Shown here one piece after another: positions 54,788-63,800 of a stretch of DNA of 64,000 nt. Below the pieces are notes generated by a model. That model saw nothing but the letters and a program-made list of their open reading frames with translations, ran no database searches and was not told the origin of the DNA. Positions within the stretch are counted from its first letter, which is position 1. Each line of letters opens with the position of its first letter. The stretch comes from CAZIOH01 sp964540815 (GTDB taxonomy: Bacteria; Myxococcota_A; Polyangia; Fen-1088), in the NCBI GenBank assembly GCA_964540815.1, contig CAZIOH010000029.1, positions 1-64,000 of the forward strand, in the 5' to 3' direction. A program made the translations under genes and the position numbers.

Positions 54788-55319
54788 CCTTCCGCAGCTG
54801 CCCGAGGAGGTGCCGCAGCTCGGGAAGGATCAAGCGATCGAGCCCGAGGCGCACCGCCGCCGGCGAGCCGGGCAACAGGAACACCGGCACGCCCCCGATC
54901 AGGCCCGCCGTGGCACGCGAGAGCATCGCGGCCGCTCCGATCTCGGCGAAGGAGAGCATTCGAAACAGCTCCCCGAACCCATCGATGGTCCGGTCGAAGA
55001 GCGGTGAGATGGCCTCGGCGGTCACGTCGCGCGCCGAGAACCCGGTGCCCCCGGTGAAGACCAGCGCGTCGAGGCCCGCACCCGGGCGCGTGAGCTCGCG
55101 TGCGCTCTCGCGCAGCAGGTCCGCCTCGTCCGGCACGATCCGCCGCGCCATCACCAGGAAGCCCGCCTCGCCGATGCGGCCGCAGGCCTCCACCCCGCCG
55201 AGATCGTCGGCCGCGGTCCGGGTGTCCGAGACGGTCACGACCCCCAGCCGCAGAGCACCGACGGCGGCGTCCGCGGCGTGGTGCGCCAGTTGCTCTCGGG
55301 TGCCCTCTCCGGTGCTCAC
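54744..55319 (-). CDS. moaB: MoaB/Mog-type molybdopterin adenylyltransferase
   Basis: 191 residues of the MoaB/MogA fold: LRLGVVTVSDTRTAADDLGG, FTGGTGFSARDVTAEAISPL and GVPVFLLPGSPAAVRLGLDR. It adenylates molybdopterin before metal insertion. The C-terminus is His/Gly-rich (GRGHEHGHGHG). The GTG at 55319 is the start. The 3' end overlaps moaA in a different frame, so translation of the two is likely coupled. Confidence 0.88.
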   Translation of the reverse strand: MSTGEGTREQLAHHAADAAVGALRLGVVTVSDTRTAADDLGGVEACGRIGEAGFLVMARRIVPDEADLLRESARELTRPGAGLDALVFTGGTGFSARDVTAEAISPLFDRTIDGFGELFRMLSFAEIGAAAMLSRATAGLIGGVPVFLLPGSPAAVRLGLDRLILPELRHLLGQLRKDGRGRGHEHGHGHG

Positions 55320-55409
55320 GATCGAACGCTAATCTAATGCCCTGGAACGGAATTGCTCGGTCCGATCGCGCGCAAAACGCCAGCCGCCCCACATCTTCCC
55401 GGGCGCCTC

Positions 55410-55438
55410 TTGCTCCGGGGGGCGGGCCGCGCTAAGAA
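55410..55438 (+). promoter_or_regulatory. Possible tRNA-Arg promoter
   Basis: TTGCTC (55410-55415) and TAAGAA (55433-55438), 17-base spacer, lie 11 bases before the tRNA. The match is moderate. Confidence 0.4.
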
Positions 55439-55449
55439 GCGTCCCTCCC

Positions 55450-55523
55450 GGGCTCGTAGCTCAGGTGGATAGAGTGTCGGCCTCCGAAGCCGAAGGTCGC
55501 TGGTTCGAATCCAGTCGAGCCCA
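55450..55523 (+). tRNA. tRNA-Arg (anticodon CCG)
   Basis: A 74-base cloverleaf. The acceptor stem GGGCTCG pairs with CGAGCCC, and the anticodon stem TCGGC/GCCGA closes the loop CTCCGAA with anticodon CCG. The T-arm is CTGG-TTCGAAT-CCAG, closed by a G-T pair. The discriminator base is A; CCA is not encoded. It decodes CGG arginine codons. Confidence 0.95.
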
Positions 55524-55548
55524 CCCGCGGAAACCAGGACACAGGACC

Positions 55549-55576
55549 TTGACAAGTGTCCGCTTCTCCCTAAACT
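55549..55576 (+). promoter_or_regulatory. Promoter of the rplU-rpmA-obg operon
   Basis: TTGACA (55549-55554), a 16-base spacer and TAAACT (55571-55576) make a strong sigma-70-type promoter 31 bases before rplU. Confidence 0.65.
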
Positions 55577-55607
55577 CCCGCGCTCGCTCGGAGGGCCGCC
55601 CGTCACC

Positions 55608-55922
55608 ATGTACGCCGTCATTCAATCAGGTGGAAAGCAATACCGTGTCGCACAGGGAGAGACCCTGCGCGTCGAAAAGCTGGCCGGCGAGGCCGGGACC
55701 AGGGTCAGCTTCGAGACCCTCTTGTTCGCCGACGACGGTGGCAACGTGCGCATCGGTCAGCCCAAGGTGCTGGGCGTCTCGGTGGACGCCGAGATCATCG
55801 AACAGGGCCGCGACAAGAAGATCACCATCTTCAAGTACAAGCGCCGCAAGAGCTACCGCCGCAAGGCGGGCCATCGCCAGCCCTTCACGGCCCTGAAGAT
55901 CACCGCGATAAATGCAGCTTGA
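55608..55922 (+). CDS. rplU: 50S ribosomal protein L21
   Basis: 104 residues with the L21 hallmarks MYAVIQSGGKQYRVAQGE and FKYKRRKSYRRKAGHRQPFT. It is a primary 23S rRNA-binding protein. It is the first gene of the widespread rplU-rpmA-obg cluster; a strong promoter lies just upstream. Confidence 0.98.
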   Translation: MYAVIQSGGKQYRVAQGETLRVEKLAGEAGTRVSFETLLFADDGGNVRIGQPKVLGVSVDAEIIEQGRDKKITIFKYKRRKSYRRKAGHRQPFTALKITAINAA

Positions 55923-55977
55923 ATCTGGCCGCCTGAATCCGGCAGCGTGAATTTCCCCGTTCGAAGGAAGCAGCGTC

Positions 55978-56244
55978 ATGGCACACAAAAAGGGACAAGG
56001 TAGCTCACGCAACGGTCGCGACTCTCAGGGGCAGCGCCGCGGAATCAAGGTCTTCGCGGGCGAGCAGGTCGTCCCGGGGAACATCCTGGTCCGCCAGGTC
56101 GGCACGGTGGTGCACGCCGGTCCGTTCGTGGGGATGGGTCGTGACTTCACGTTGTTCGCCCTGCGCGGCGGAACGGTGAAGTATTACCGCTCGGGTCCTC
56201 GCAGCCTGGTCAGCATCGTCCCGGCACCGCCGGCCTCGGCCTAG
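55978..56244 (+). CDS. rpmA: 50S ribosomal protein L27
   Basis: 88 residues: AHKKGQGSSRNGRDSQGQRRG at the N-terminus, whose lysines reach the peptidyl-transferase centre, then GNILVRQVGTVVHAG and GMGRDFTLFAL. There is no Firmicutes-type N-terminal cleavage extension. It lies 55 bases after rplU. Confidence 0.98.
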   Translation: MAHKKGQGSSRNGRDSQGQRRGIKVFAGEQVVPGNILVRQVGTVVHAGPFVGMGRDFTLFALRGGTVKYYRSGPRSLVSIVPAPPASA

Positions 56245-56316
56245 CCGCGCGCCGCTCGCCTCGGAGGCACTCCCCACCCGTCGGGCGTGGGGGGCGCCGC
56301 CAGCCGGGTCCTCCGC

Positions 56317-57420
56317 ATGCAATTCGTCGATCAAGCGCTCATCCACGTGGCTGGTGGAAAGGGCGGTAACGGCGCGGTGGCCTTTCGCCGCGAGAAGTAC
56401 GTCCCCAAGGGTGGGCCGTCCGGCGGCGATGGGGGCGATGGCGGCAGCGTGGTCATGGTGGTGGACGGTGGTCTGTCGACCCTGCTCGACTTTCGCTACC
56501 AGCGCGAGTACGCGGCGCCAGCCGGTGGCTCCGGGGCGAACAAGGACATGTACGGCAGGGCCGGCACCGATCTGGTCCTGCGCGTCCCGCCCGGAACCCA
56601 GGTCTTCGACGACACGACCGGCGAGGTCCTGGTCGATCTGCGCGCCGACGGCGAGCGCTTCGTGGTCGCGCCGGGCGGACGGGGGGGACGCGGCAACATT
56701 CACTTCGCCACCTCCACCGATCGCGCGCCCCGCAAGGCCGAGCCCGGGCTCCCGGGCACCGAGCGCCAGCTGCGGCTCGAGCTCAAGCTGCTGGCGGACG
56801 TGGGGCTGCTGGGGTTTCCCAACGTCGGGAAGTCCTCGCTCATCGCCAAGATCTCCGCCGCGCGGCCCAAGGTCGCCGACTATCCCTTCACCACCCTGGT
56901 GCCGAACCTCGGAATGGTCCGGCTGTCCCAGGATCGTTCGTTCGTGGTGGCGGACGTGCCTGGCCTCATCGAGGGGGCCCACGCCGGCACCGGCCTCGGT
57001 GACCGCTTCTTGCGCCACCTCGAGCGCACCCGGGTGCTGGTTCACATGCTCGAGGCGGGGGCCGGCGCGGGCCGCTCGCCCTGGCGCGACTACCTCGCCA
57101 TCAACCGCGAGCTCGCGCTCTACGATCCCGCGCTCGCCGGTCGGCCGCAGATCGTGGTCCTGAACAAGATGGATCTCCCCGACGTGCGCCGCCGGCGTGC
57201 CCAGCTCACGCGTCCCTTCACGGCGCGCGGGATCGAGGTGCTGGCCATCAGCGCCGCGACCGGCGCAGGCGTGCCAGAGCTGCTCGAACGCGTGTGGAAG
57301 CAGCTCGAACGATCGCGCCGCGAGGTCCAGGCCGCCGCCGATTCGACGCCGACGCCGACGCCGACGCCGAAGCCATCGCCTTCGCGGTCGAGCTCCGGGC
57401 GGACCCGAAGCGCGCGTTGA
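56317..57420 (+). CDS. obg: GTPase Obg/CgtA
   Basis: 367 residues. The glycine-rich Obg domain (about 1-158, FVDQALIHVAGGKGGNGAVA, PSGGDGGDGGSVVMVVDGG) precedes the G domain with GFPNVGKSSLIAKIS (P loop), the G3 motif DVPGLIEGA and NKMDLP (G4). The C-terminus is a short Pro/Thr/Arg-rich tail with no OCT domain. It acts in late 50S assembly and stress control. The ATG at 56317 begins the fold. Confidence 0.96.
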   Translation: MQFVDQALIHVAGGKGGNGAVAFRREKYVPKGGPSGGDGGDGGSVVMVVDGGLSTLLDFRYQREYAAPAGGSGANKDMYGRAGTDLVLRVPPGTQVFDDTTGEVLVDLRADGERFVVAPGGRGGRGNIHFATSTDRAPRKAEPGLPGTERQLRLELKLLADVGLLGFPNVGKSSLIAKISAARPKVADYPFTTLVPNLGMVRLSQDRSFVVADVPGLIEGAHAGTGLGDRFLRHLERTRVLVHMLEAGAGAGRSPWRDYLAINRELALYDPALAGRPQIVVLNKMDLPDVRRRRAQLTRPFTARGIEVLAISAATGAGVPELLERVWKQLERSRREVQAAADSTPTPTPTPKPSPSRSSSGRTRSAR

Positions 57421-57630
57421 GATGCCGGGGGTCCCTCTGACCCACACGAACGCCCCACTCCCCCCTCGAGCTCGAACTCGCCCTTGGTCTCTCCGCCCAG
57501 ATGTGACTTTGACCCGTCGACCCTCGGGTGAGAATCGTCACGGCCGCTCGGTCGGCCCGCGCGGTCGATCGACTTGCGTCTCCGGTCAGTGGCGACTCGC
57601 GGAGCGATGCCTCGCGACGGCTGGCAAAAA

Positions 57631-57660
57631 TTGACCGACGAGGTGCGTCCCTGTTATACA
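57631..57660 (+). promoter_or_regulatory. Promoter of the secreted protein/TPR operon
   Basis: TTGACC (57631-57636), 18-base spacer, TATACA (57655-57660). Good matches, about 64 bases before the ATG at 57724. The 303-base gap from obg holds no gene that I support. Confidence 0.6.
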
Positions 57661-57723
57661 GACCATCCTCGGGCTCATACCGATCACATGCTGTGCCCGC
57701 CTATGGATACGGAGCCGAAACCG

Positions 57724-58542
57724 ATGAGATTGCTGCGTAACTCGAGCCGGCCTAGCCTGTGCTACGCGATGGGAGCATTCGCTCTGATGGGCTCCCTGTG
57801 TGGAGTCGCCCACGCCCAGTCGGCGCCTCCCGCCGATCCGGGTGGTGCCGGGCCCGCGGCATCCGCCACGTCGGCTGCCGCCCCGAGCGCGGCGCCGCCG
57901 GCCCCGGCGGAGGCCGCTCCCGTGGCTGGCGCCCCGCCCGGCTCTCAGCCGATGGCCTCGTCGTCGCCCGCCCCGACCGAAGGTGGATACACGGTCCGCC
58001 TGAGATCCCTCGAGAAGAACGTCAACGAGCTCAAGGAGCAGATCTTCCGGACCAAGGCAAGGCTGAACCTCCTCAAGGAGACCGTCCTCGGCGGCACGCT
58101 CGGGGCGTCTCGCGCCGTGATCCATCACAAGAACGAGATGGGGACCTCCTACCGGCTCATCAAGGCGGTGTACGCGCTCGACGGGGTGCAGATCTACTCG
58201 CGCGCCGACGACTCCGGGCGCCTGGCCGAGATGACGGAATTCGACATCTACAACGGCGCCATTCAACCTGGATCGCACACGCTCACCGTGATGATGGTCT
58301 ATCAGGGGAATGGGTTCGGGGTGTTCAGCTACCTCAAGGGTTACAAGATGACGGTGAGATCCAGCCACACCTTCGTGGCCGGTGAAGCCAAGTCGACCGC
58401 CATCACGGTGGTGGGTTACGAGAAGGGCAACCTCACGACCAACCTGCAGGATCGACCCGCGGTCGACTTCCGGGTCAACGTCATGTCGGTCGAGCCCGCC
58501 GGAACCGCATCCACCACGTCTCCCACCGGCGTCCCCAAGTAA
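57724..58542 (+). CDS. Secreted coiled-coil protein of unknown function, first gene of a TPR operon
   Basis: 272 residues. The ATG at 57724 has GGAG nine bases upstream and opens a signal peptide (SLCYAMGAFALMGSLCGVAHA). An Ala/Pro linker of about 60 residues follows, then a coiled coil (RLRSLEKNVNELKEQIFRTK) and a beta-rich domain (TSYRLIKAVYALDGVQIYSR, PGSHTLTVMMVYQGNGFGV, DRPAVDFRVNVMSVE). It is probably periplasmic. It is followed at 50 and then four overlapping bases by two large TPR proteins, so the trio probably forms an envelope complex. No known family was identified; comparison with motility or sporulation (Glt/Nfs-type) gene sets would be informative. Confidence 0.75.
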   Translation: MRLLRNSSRPSLCYAMGAFALMGSLCGVAHAQSAPPADPGGAGPAASATSAAAPSAAPPAPAEAAPVAGAPPGSQPMASSSPAPTEGGYTVRLRSLEKNVNELKEQIFRTKARLNLLKETVLGGTLGASRAVIHHKNEMGTSYRLIKAVYALDGVQIYSRADDSGRLAEMTEFDIYNGAIQPGSHTLTVMMVYQGNGFGVFSYLKGYKMTVRSSHTFVAGEAKSTAITVVGYEKGNLTTNLQDRPAVDFRVNVMSVEPAGTASTTSPTGVPK

Positions 58543-58592
58543 TCCCACACCGCGGCCGCGCGCGCACACTGAGGAGCCTGAGAAAAGGGCGG

Positions 58593-60893
58593 ATGACACA
58601 GGGCAAGCCAACCATCGCCGCACTCGCATTCGGAATGGTGGCCCTTTCGGCTGCGTCCGTCGCCCGCGCCGACGAGATCGACGACTACACCCGCAAGCTC
58701 ATCGATCTGGATCAGCGGGTCCGGGAGATGTCGGCCGAGCTCAAGGACGCCGCCCCGCCCACCCCGAACGCCGCGGATCGCCGGGTCCTCGATGCCCAGG
58801 TGCTCTTCAGCCTGAAGAACTACGAGGAGGCGGCGACCATCTTGCTCGACGTGGTCGAGCGTTACCCGAACTCGCAGGCCTACGACGACGCCGTGTATCT
58901 GCTCGGCGAATCGCTCTACCAGGCCCGGGATTACTTTCCGGCGCGCGAGTACTTCGAGCTCACCCTCAAGAAGCTCGCCAACTCCAAGCGCGAGCAGCAG
59001 GCGCTCGGCCGGCTGGTGGAGATCGCGCTCCGGACCGGCGACTACGACAAGATGGACGTCTACCTGCAGCGGCTGCGCGACATCCCGCCGCAGACCACCG
59101 AGCCCGAGATCCCCTACGTCCACGGGAAGTACCTCTATTTCCGCGGCAAGCTGCCCGAGTCGGCTCAGGTCTTCGCGACCGTCATCCCCTCGAACCCCTA
59201 TTACTTCCAGTCGCGCTATTTTCTCGCGACCATCCTGGTGAAGAACGGCGATCTGGCCGGTGCCGCCGCCGCGTTCGATGCGCTCCTGAAGCTCCAGCCC
59301 ACCGACGACAACTCCCGGGAAATCCAGGATCTGGCGCGCATGGCGGTGGGGCGAATCCTCTACGAGCGCTCCCAGTTCGACCGGGCCGTCGAGTCCTACC
59401 AGGGGGTGCCGCGCCAGTCGCGCTACTTCGTGGATGCCCTGTTCGAGCAGGCCTGGACCTTCATCAAGGCCAAGGAATGGAAGAAGGCGTACTACGCCCT
59501 CGACCTGCTCCTCCTCACCAGCCCGGACAGCAAGGAGGCGCCCGAGCTCCGCCTGCTGATGGGCAACCTCCACCTTCGGATGGAGAATTTCTACCTGGCG
59601 AGCGACGCCTTCTCCAAGGCCCGGGACGAGTTCGAGCCCATTCAACGCCAGCTGCAGACGGAGATCGTGAAGTCCCAGCAGGACCCGGCCTACTTCGACA
59701 ACCTGGTCGGCAAGAACCTCGACAAGTTCGACATCGCGGTGTTCATCCCGGCCACCGCCGCCAAGTGGGTCAAGTCCGATCCCGACGTCGAGCGGATGCT
59801 CGTGCTCGCCTCGGACGTCGGCGACATCGAGCGCGCCCTCAAGGACAGCGAACAGATCGTGATCCGGCTCGAGCGGGCGATCCAGACCTCCGGCAAGGCC
59901 GGCATCTTCCCGGACCTGGCGGCGGCGCGCACCCAGTCGGTCGAGATCAGCAACCAGCTGGTCGAGACCCGCCAGCGCTTCGTCGGGAAGACCCGGGCGC
60001 TGCTCGCCCCGACCTTGTCGGCGGAGGAGGCGGCCCAGCTGGACCGGATCGGCGCCGAGCGCGCCTCGCTCGAGCAACGGATCCGCAACATCCCCCTCAC
60101 GCGTGAGGCGATCAAGGCCCACGAGAAGGAGATGAAGGACCAGTTCCAGCAGCTCGACGCCAGCGCCTCCGAGCTGAACGTGGAGATCCAGAGCCTGGAT
60201 GCTCAGCTGGTGGCGATCGAGCAGTACTACCGGGGATCGCGCGCCGAGCAGAAGATCCGGCCCGAGGACATGCTCGGCCCGGTCAAGGACCTGCGCGCCG
60301 CCATCGACGATCTGCACCGCATGCACGATCGCACGCGCGACGAGATCGCCGAGGCCACCCGCGAATCGAGCACGGCCGGGGCCGCTGGCGAGGAAGAGCG
60401 GCGCATGACGGGCAGGGTGGCCGAGCTGCTCAAGCAGGAACAGGCGATCCAGGGGCAAGCCAAGTATCGCCTGCCGGGAGATCAGCAGGTCCAGATCGAC
60501 CGCGCGGCCGGGCTCCTGGCCCGGGTGGATGCCATCGACCGACAGCTCGCTGATTACGACGCGCGCATCGATGCGCAGGCCGACGTTCGCCTGGAGAAGG
60601 TGCGCGGCTACCTCAGCGCCGAGAAGGAAGAGCTGCACCAGTCGGCGGCCAAGGTCGACCTCGTGGTGGGCGAGTCGCAGTCGCTCGGGGGTGGGCTGGC
60701 CCAGACCATGTTCATCAAGGTCGCCAACCGCTTCTACGACCTGGTGGTGAACGCGGACGTGGGAATCATCGACGTGGCCTGGGGGCTCAAGGACCAGAAG
60801 ACCCAGGCGGTCACCAAGCTCACCACTCAGAAGAACCTGGAGGTCAAGGCCCTCGACGAGGACTTCAAGAAGCTCCTGGAGGAGGAGAAGTGA
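58593..60893 (+). CDS. Large TPR and coiled-coil exported protein
   Basis: 766 residues. A signal peptide (ALAFGMVALSAASVARADE) precedes tetratricopeptide repeats over roughly residues 60-340, for example VLFSLKNYEEAATILLDVVE, YPNSQAYDDAVYLLGESLYQ and RILYERSQFDRAVESYQGVP. Long coiled-coil helices follow (about 400-640, rich in Glu/Lys/Gln). The C-terminus is acidic to basic helical (VTKLTTQKNLEVKALDEDFK). TPR arrays bind other proteins, so a periplasmic scaffold role is likely. The GTG start of the next gene overlaps its stop (GTGA). Confidence 0.85.
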   Translation: MTQGKPTIAALAFGMVALSAASVARADEIDDYTRKLIDLDQRVREMSAELKDAAPPTPNAADRRVLDAQVLFSLKNYEEAATILLDVVERYPNSQAYDDAVYLLGESLYQARDYFPAREYFELTLKKLANSKREQQALGRLVEIALRTGDYDKMDVYLQRLRDIPPQTTEPEIPYVHGKYLYFRGKLPESAQVFATVIPSNPYYFQSRYFLATILVKNGDLAGAAAAFDALLKLQPTDDNSREIQDLARMAVGRILYERSQFDRAVESYQGVPRQSRYFVDALFEQAWTFIKAKEWKKAYYALDLLLLTSPDSKEAPELRLLMGNLHLRMENFYLASDAFSKARDEFEPIQRQLQTEIVKSQQDPAYFDNLVGKNLDKFDIAVFIPATAAKWVKSDPDVERMLVLASDVGDIERALKDSEQIVIRLERAIQTSGKAGIFPDLAAARTQSVEISNQLVETRQRFVGKTRALLAPTLSAEEAAQLDRIGAERASLEQRIRNIPLTREAIKAHEKEMKDQFQQLDASASELNVEIQSLDAQLVAIEQYYRGSRAEQKIRPEDMLGPVKDLRAAIDDLHRMHDRTRDEIAEATRESSTAGAAGEEERRMTGRVAELLKQEQAIQGQAKYRLPGDQQVQIDRAAGLLARVDAIDRQLADYDARIDAQADVRLEKVRGYLSAEKEELHQSAAKVDLVVGESQSLGGGLAQTMFIKVANRFYDLVVNADVGIIDVAWGLKDQKTQAVTKLTTQKNLEVKALDEDFKKLLEEEK

Positions 60894-63800
60894 GCGCGCC
60901 GACGGATCCCGCCATGCAGAGCCCGACGGGACGTGACGAGCCAGGACGGCGATCAGGCAGGCGATTCGGACGGGGCGGGGCGGCGCGCGCCCTGCGGACG
61001 ACCCTGGTCGCGGGCCTGGCGGGCTTGGCCGGCCTCGCCGGTCAGGCTGTCTCGTCGTCGCGGGTGGCGGTGGCGGCCTCGCCCGCCCGGGAGATGGCCG
61101 CGGCCGATCCCCGATCGCTCGAGGAGGTCATGCAGGACCTGCGGCGCTTCGCGGAGGCGGTGCAGGAGTACAAGGGGACCGCGCGCCTGATCATCAAGCG
61201 GACCTACGCGGCCAAGCTCAAGGAGCTGAACGACAAGTACGAGCCGCAGATCGAGGCCAACGAGCGCGAGGCCAAGGATCGCCGGCGCGACGCCATCGCC
61301 ATGTTCGAGGCCTTCCTGCAGAAGTACCCGAACGACAAGCGCTGGACCCCGGACGCCATGTTCCGCCTGGCCGAGCTCTACTACGAGAAGTCGGCGGAGG
61401 ACTTCCTCGAGGCCGACGACGCCTACAAGAAGGCCATCGACTCGCCCACGCCCCCGACCGATCAGCCCCCCCGGGTCGACTACACGCCGACCATCACCAT
61501 CTACAAGCGTCTGCTCACCGAGTTTCCGAACTACCGCTTCCTCGACGCGACCTACTACCTGCTCGGGTTCTGTCTGGGGGAGATGGGGCAGGAGTCGCAG
61601 GCCCGCCAGGCCCTCCTGGCCTTGGTCTGTGCGAATCAGTACAAGCCTCTCGATCCCCCGGCCTCGAACCCCACCGGGGAAGACCCCTACCGGGAGTGCA
61701 CCCCGGTGCGCAAGGACTCCAAGTTCCTGCCCGAGGCCTGGACGCGGATCGGGGAGTTCCACTTCGACGCCCCGAACGAGCTGCGGCTGGCCATCGCCGC
61801 CTTCCAGCGGGTGCTCGAGTTCAAGGACTCCCCCTACTACGACCGCGCGCTGTACAAGCTCGCCTGGTCCTACTACCGGGACAACAACTTCCCGGAGGCG
61901 GTTCGCCAGTTCGACGGGCTCGTCAAGTACGCCGACGCCCGCAAGGCCGCTGGCCAGAAGGTCGGCTCGGACCTGCGGCCAGAGGCCATCCAGTACCTCG
62001 GCGTGAGCTTCGCCGAGCCCGACTGGAACGGTGACTCGGTCCCCGACCCCGAGAGCGGCCTCGAGCGCATCAACAAGTTCTACAAGGGACGCGATGCCGA
62101 GCTGCACGTGCGTGAGGTGTACCAGCGCCTCGGCGACATCTTCTTCGACTCGACCAAGTACGCCGAGGCCATCGCGGTCTACAAGACCCTCCTCCAGAAA
62201 TGGCCGTACTACGTGGACGCCCCCAAGGTCCAGGACAAGATCGTGCGCAGCTACGAGCGCGATCGCAACATGATCGCGGCCGCCAAGGAGCGCGAGGCCC
62301 TCGGGCGAAACTACACCAAGGGGACCGACTGGTACGCCCAGAACAAGGACAACCCGGAGGCCCTGGCCGCGGCCCAGCAGCTGGCCGAGGACGCGTTGCT
62401 GATGGCGGCCACCAACGTCCACGCGGGCGCCCAGGCGTGCCGGACCAAGTGGCTCGAGAACCAGGCGGACCTCAAGAAGCTCGACGAGTGTCAGCAGCTC
62501 TACCGGAGCGCGGCCGAGCTCTACGAGAAGTACCTGGCGGCCTACCCGAACTCCAAGCGCAGCTACGAGTTCTCCGAGTTCTACGCCGACACGCTCTACT
62601 ACTCCGGCCAGCTCCCCCAGGCCATCGCCGCCTACCAGTCGGTCCGCGACTCGCAGATGGACAACCGGTACCAGGAGGACGCGGCCTTCCGGATGATCAA
62701 GGCCTACGAGGAGATCATCGAGGCCGACAAGCGGGCCGGCCGGATTCAGGATCCGCCCATTCCCGACGAGAAAAACACCAAGCCCCCCGTGGCCCCCCTC
62801 CCCATGCCCGAGGTCTACCAGAAATATGCCCAGGCCATCGACTGGTACGTCGAGTACATCAAGAGCGATCGGGCCTCGGACCTCAAGTACGCGGCTGCCG
62901 TGGTGTACCTGCGCTACCACAACTGGGCGGAAGCCCGGCCGCGCCTCTCACGGCTCACCGACGAGTATTGCGGGACCAAGCCCGAGGTCGGCTTCAAGGC
63001 CTACGATGCCATCCTGCAGACCTACTTCATCGACTACCTGATCCAGGACGAGGAGGCCAAGGACTGTGCGCTCGGCAAGCTGCTCAGCATCGCCGACCAG
63101 TTCAGCGACTCGGCCTGCGGCAAGTCCCCGGCGGCCGCGCCCTACCTGCAACGGATCGCGCAGATCCGCTCGTCGGTGAAGACCACCATCATCACCAAGC
63201 GCCTGCAGCTCTCGATGGAGAACGAGGAGAAGGGGACCAGCAAGGAGCTGACGGTGTGCAAGGAGGGCCCGGGCGGCATCGCGATCGTCTCGGGGCTCGC
63301 CAAGCCAGGGGAGGTCGCCACCGGCGCCGGGCCGGGGGCCACGGGTCCGGGGGGCACCACCGCCGGGGCGCCGGCCACCACCGCCGCCGGCAAGGCCCCG
63401 AGCAAGATCTCCACCGAGCTCGACGTGGGGCTGGCGCTCGATCTCGTCGACGTCGTCAACAGCAACCCCAAGGACCCGGACGCACCCACCGCCCTCAACA
63501 ACGCCTGCGTCATCTACGAGAAGCTCTTCCAGTTCGGGGAAGCCACCAAGTGCTACGAGCGCCTGTATCGGGACTATCCCGACTCCGAGTGGGGTCGGGA
63601 GGCGCTGTGGAACGCCTCGCGCAACCACTACCGGTTCTTCGAGTTCGACCAGGCCGTGCAGGGTTACCTGCAGCTGGCGGACAGCCCCAAGTTCGCCCAA
63701 TCCGAGCACCGCAAGGAGGCCCTCGGCCTCGCCGCCTCCCTGCTCGACAACGACCAGCAGTACGGGCGGGCGGCGGAGCTGTACAAGCGCTACTCCGACG

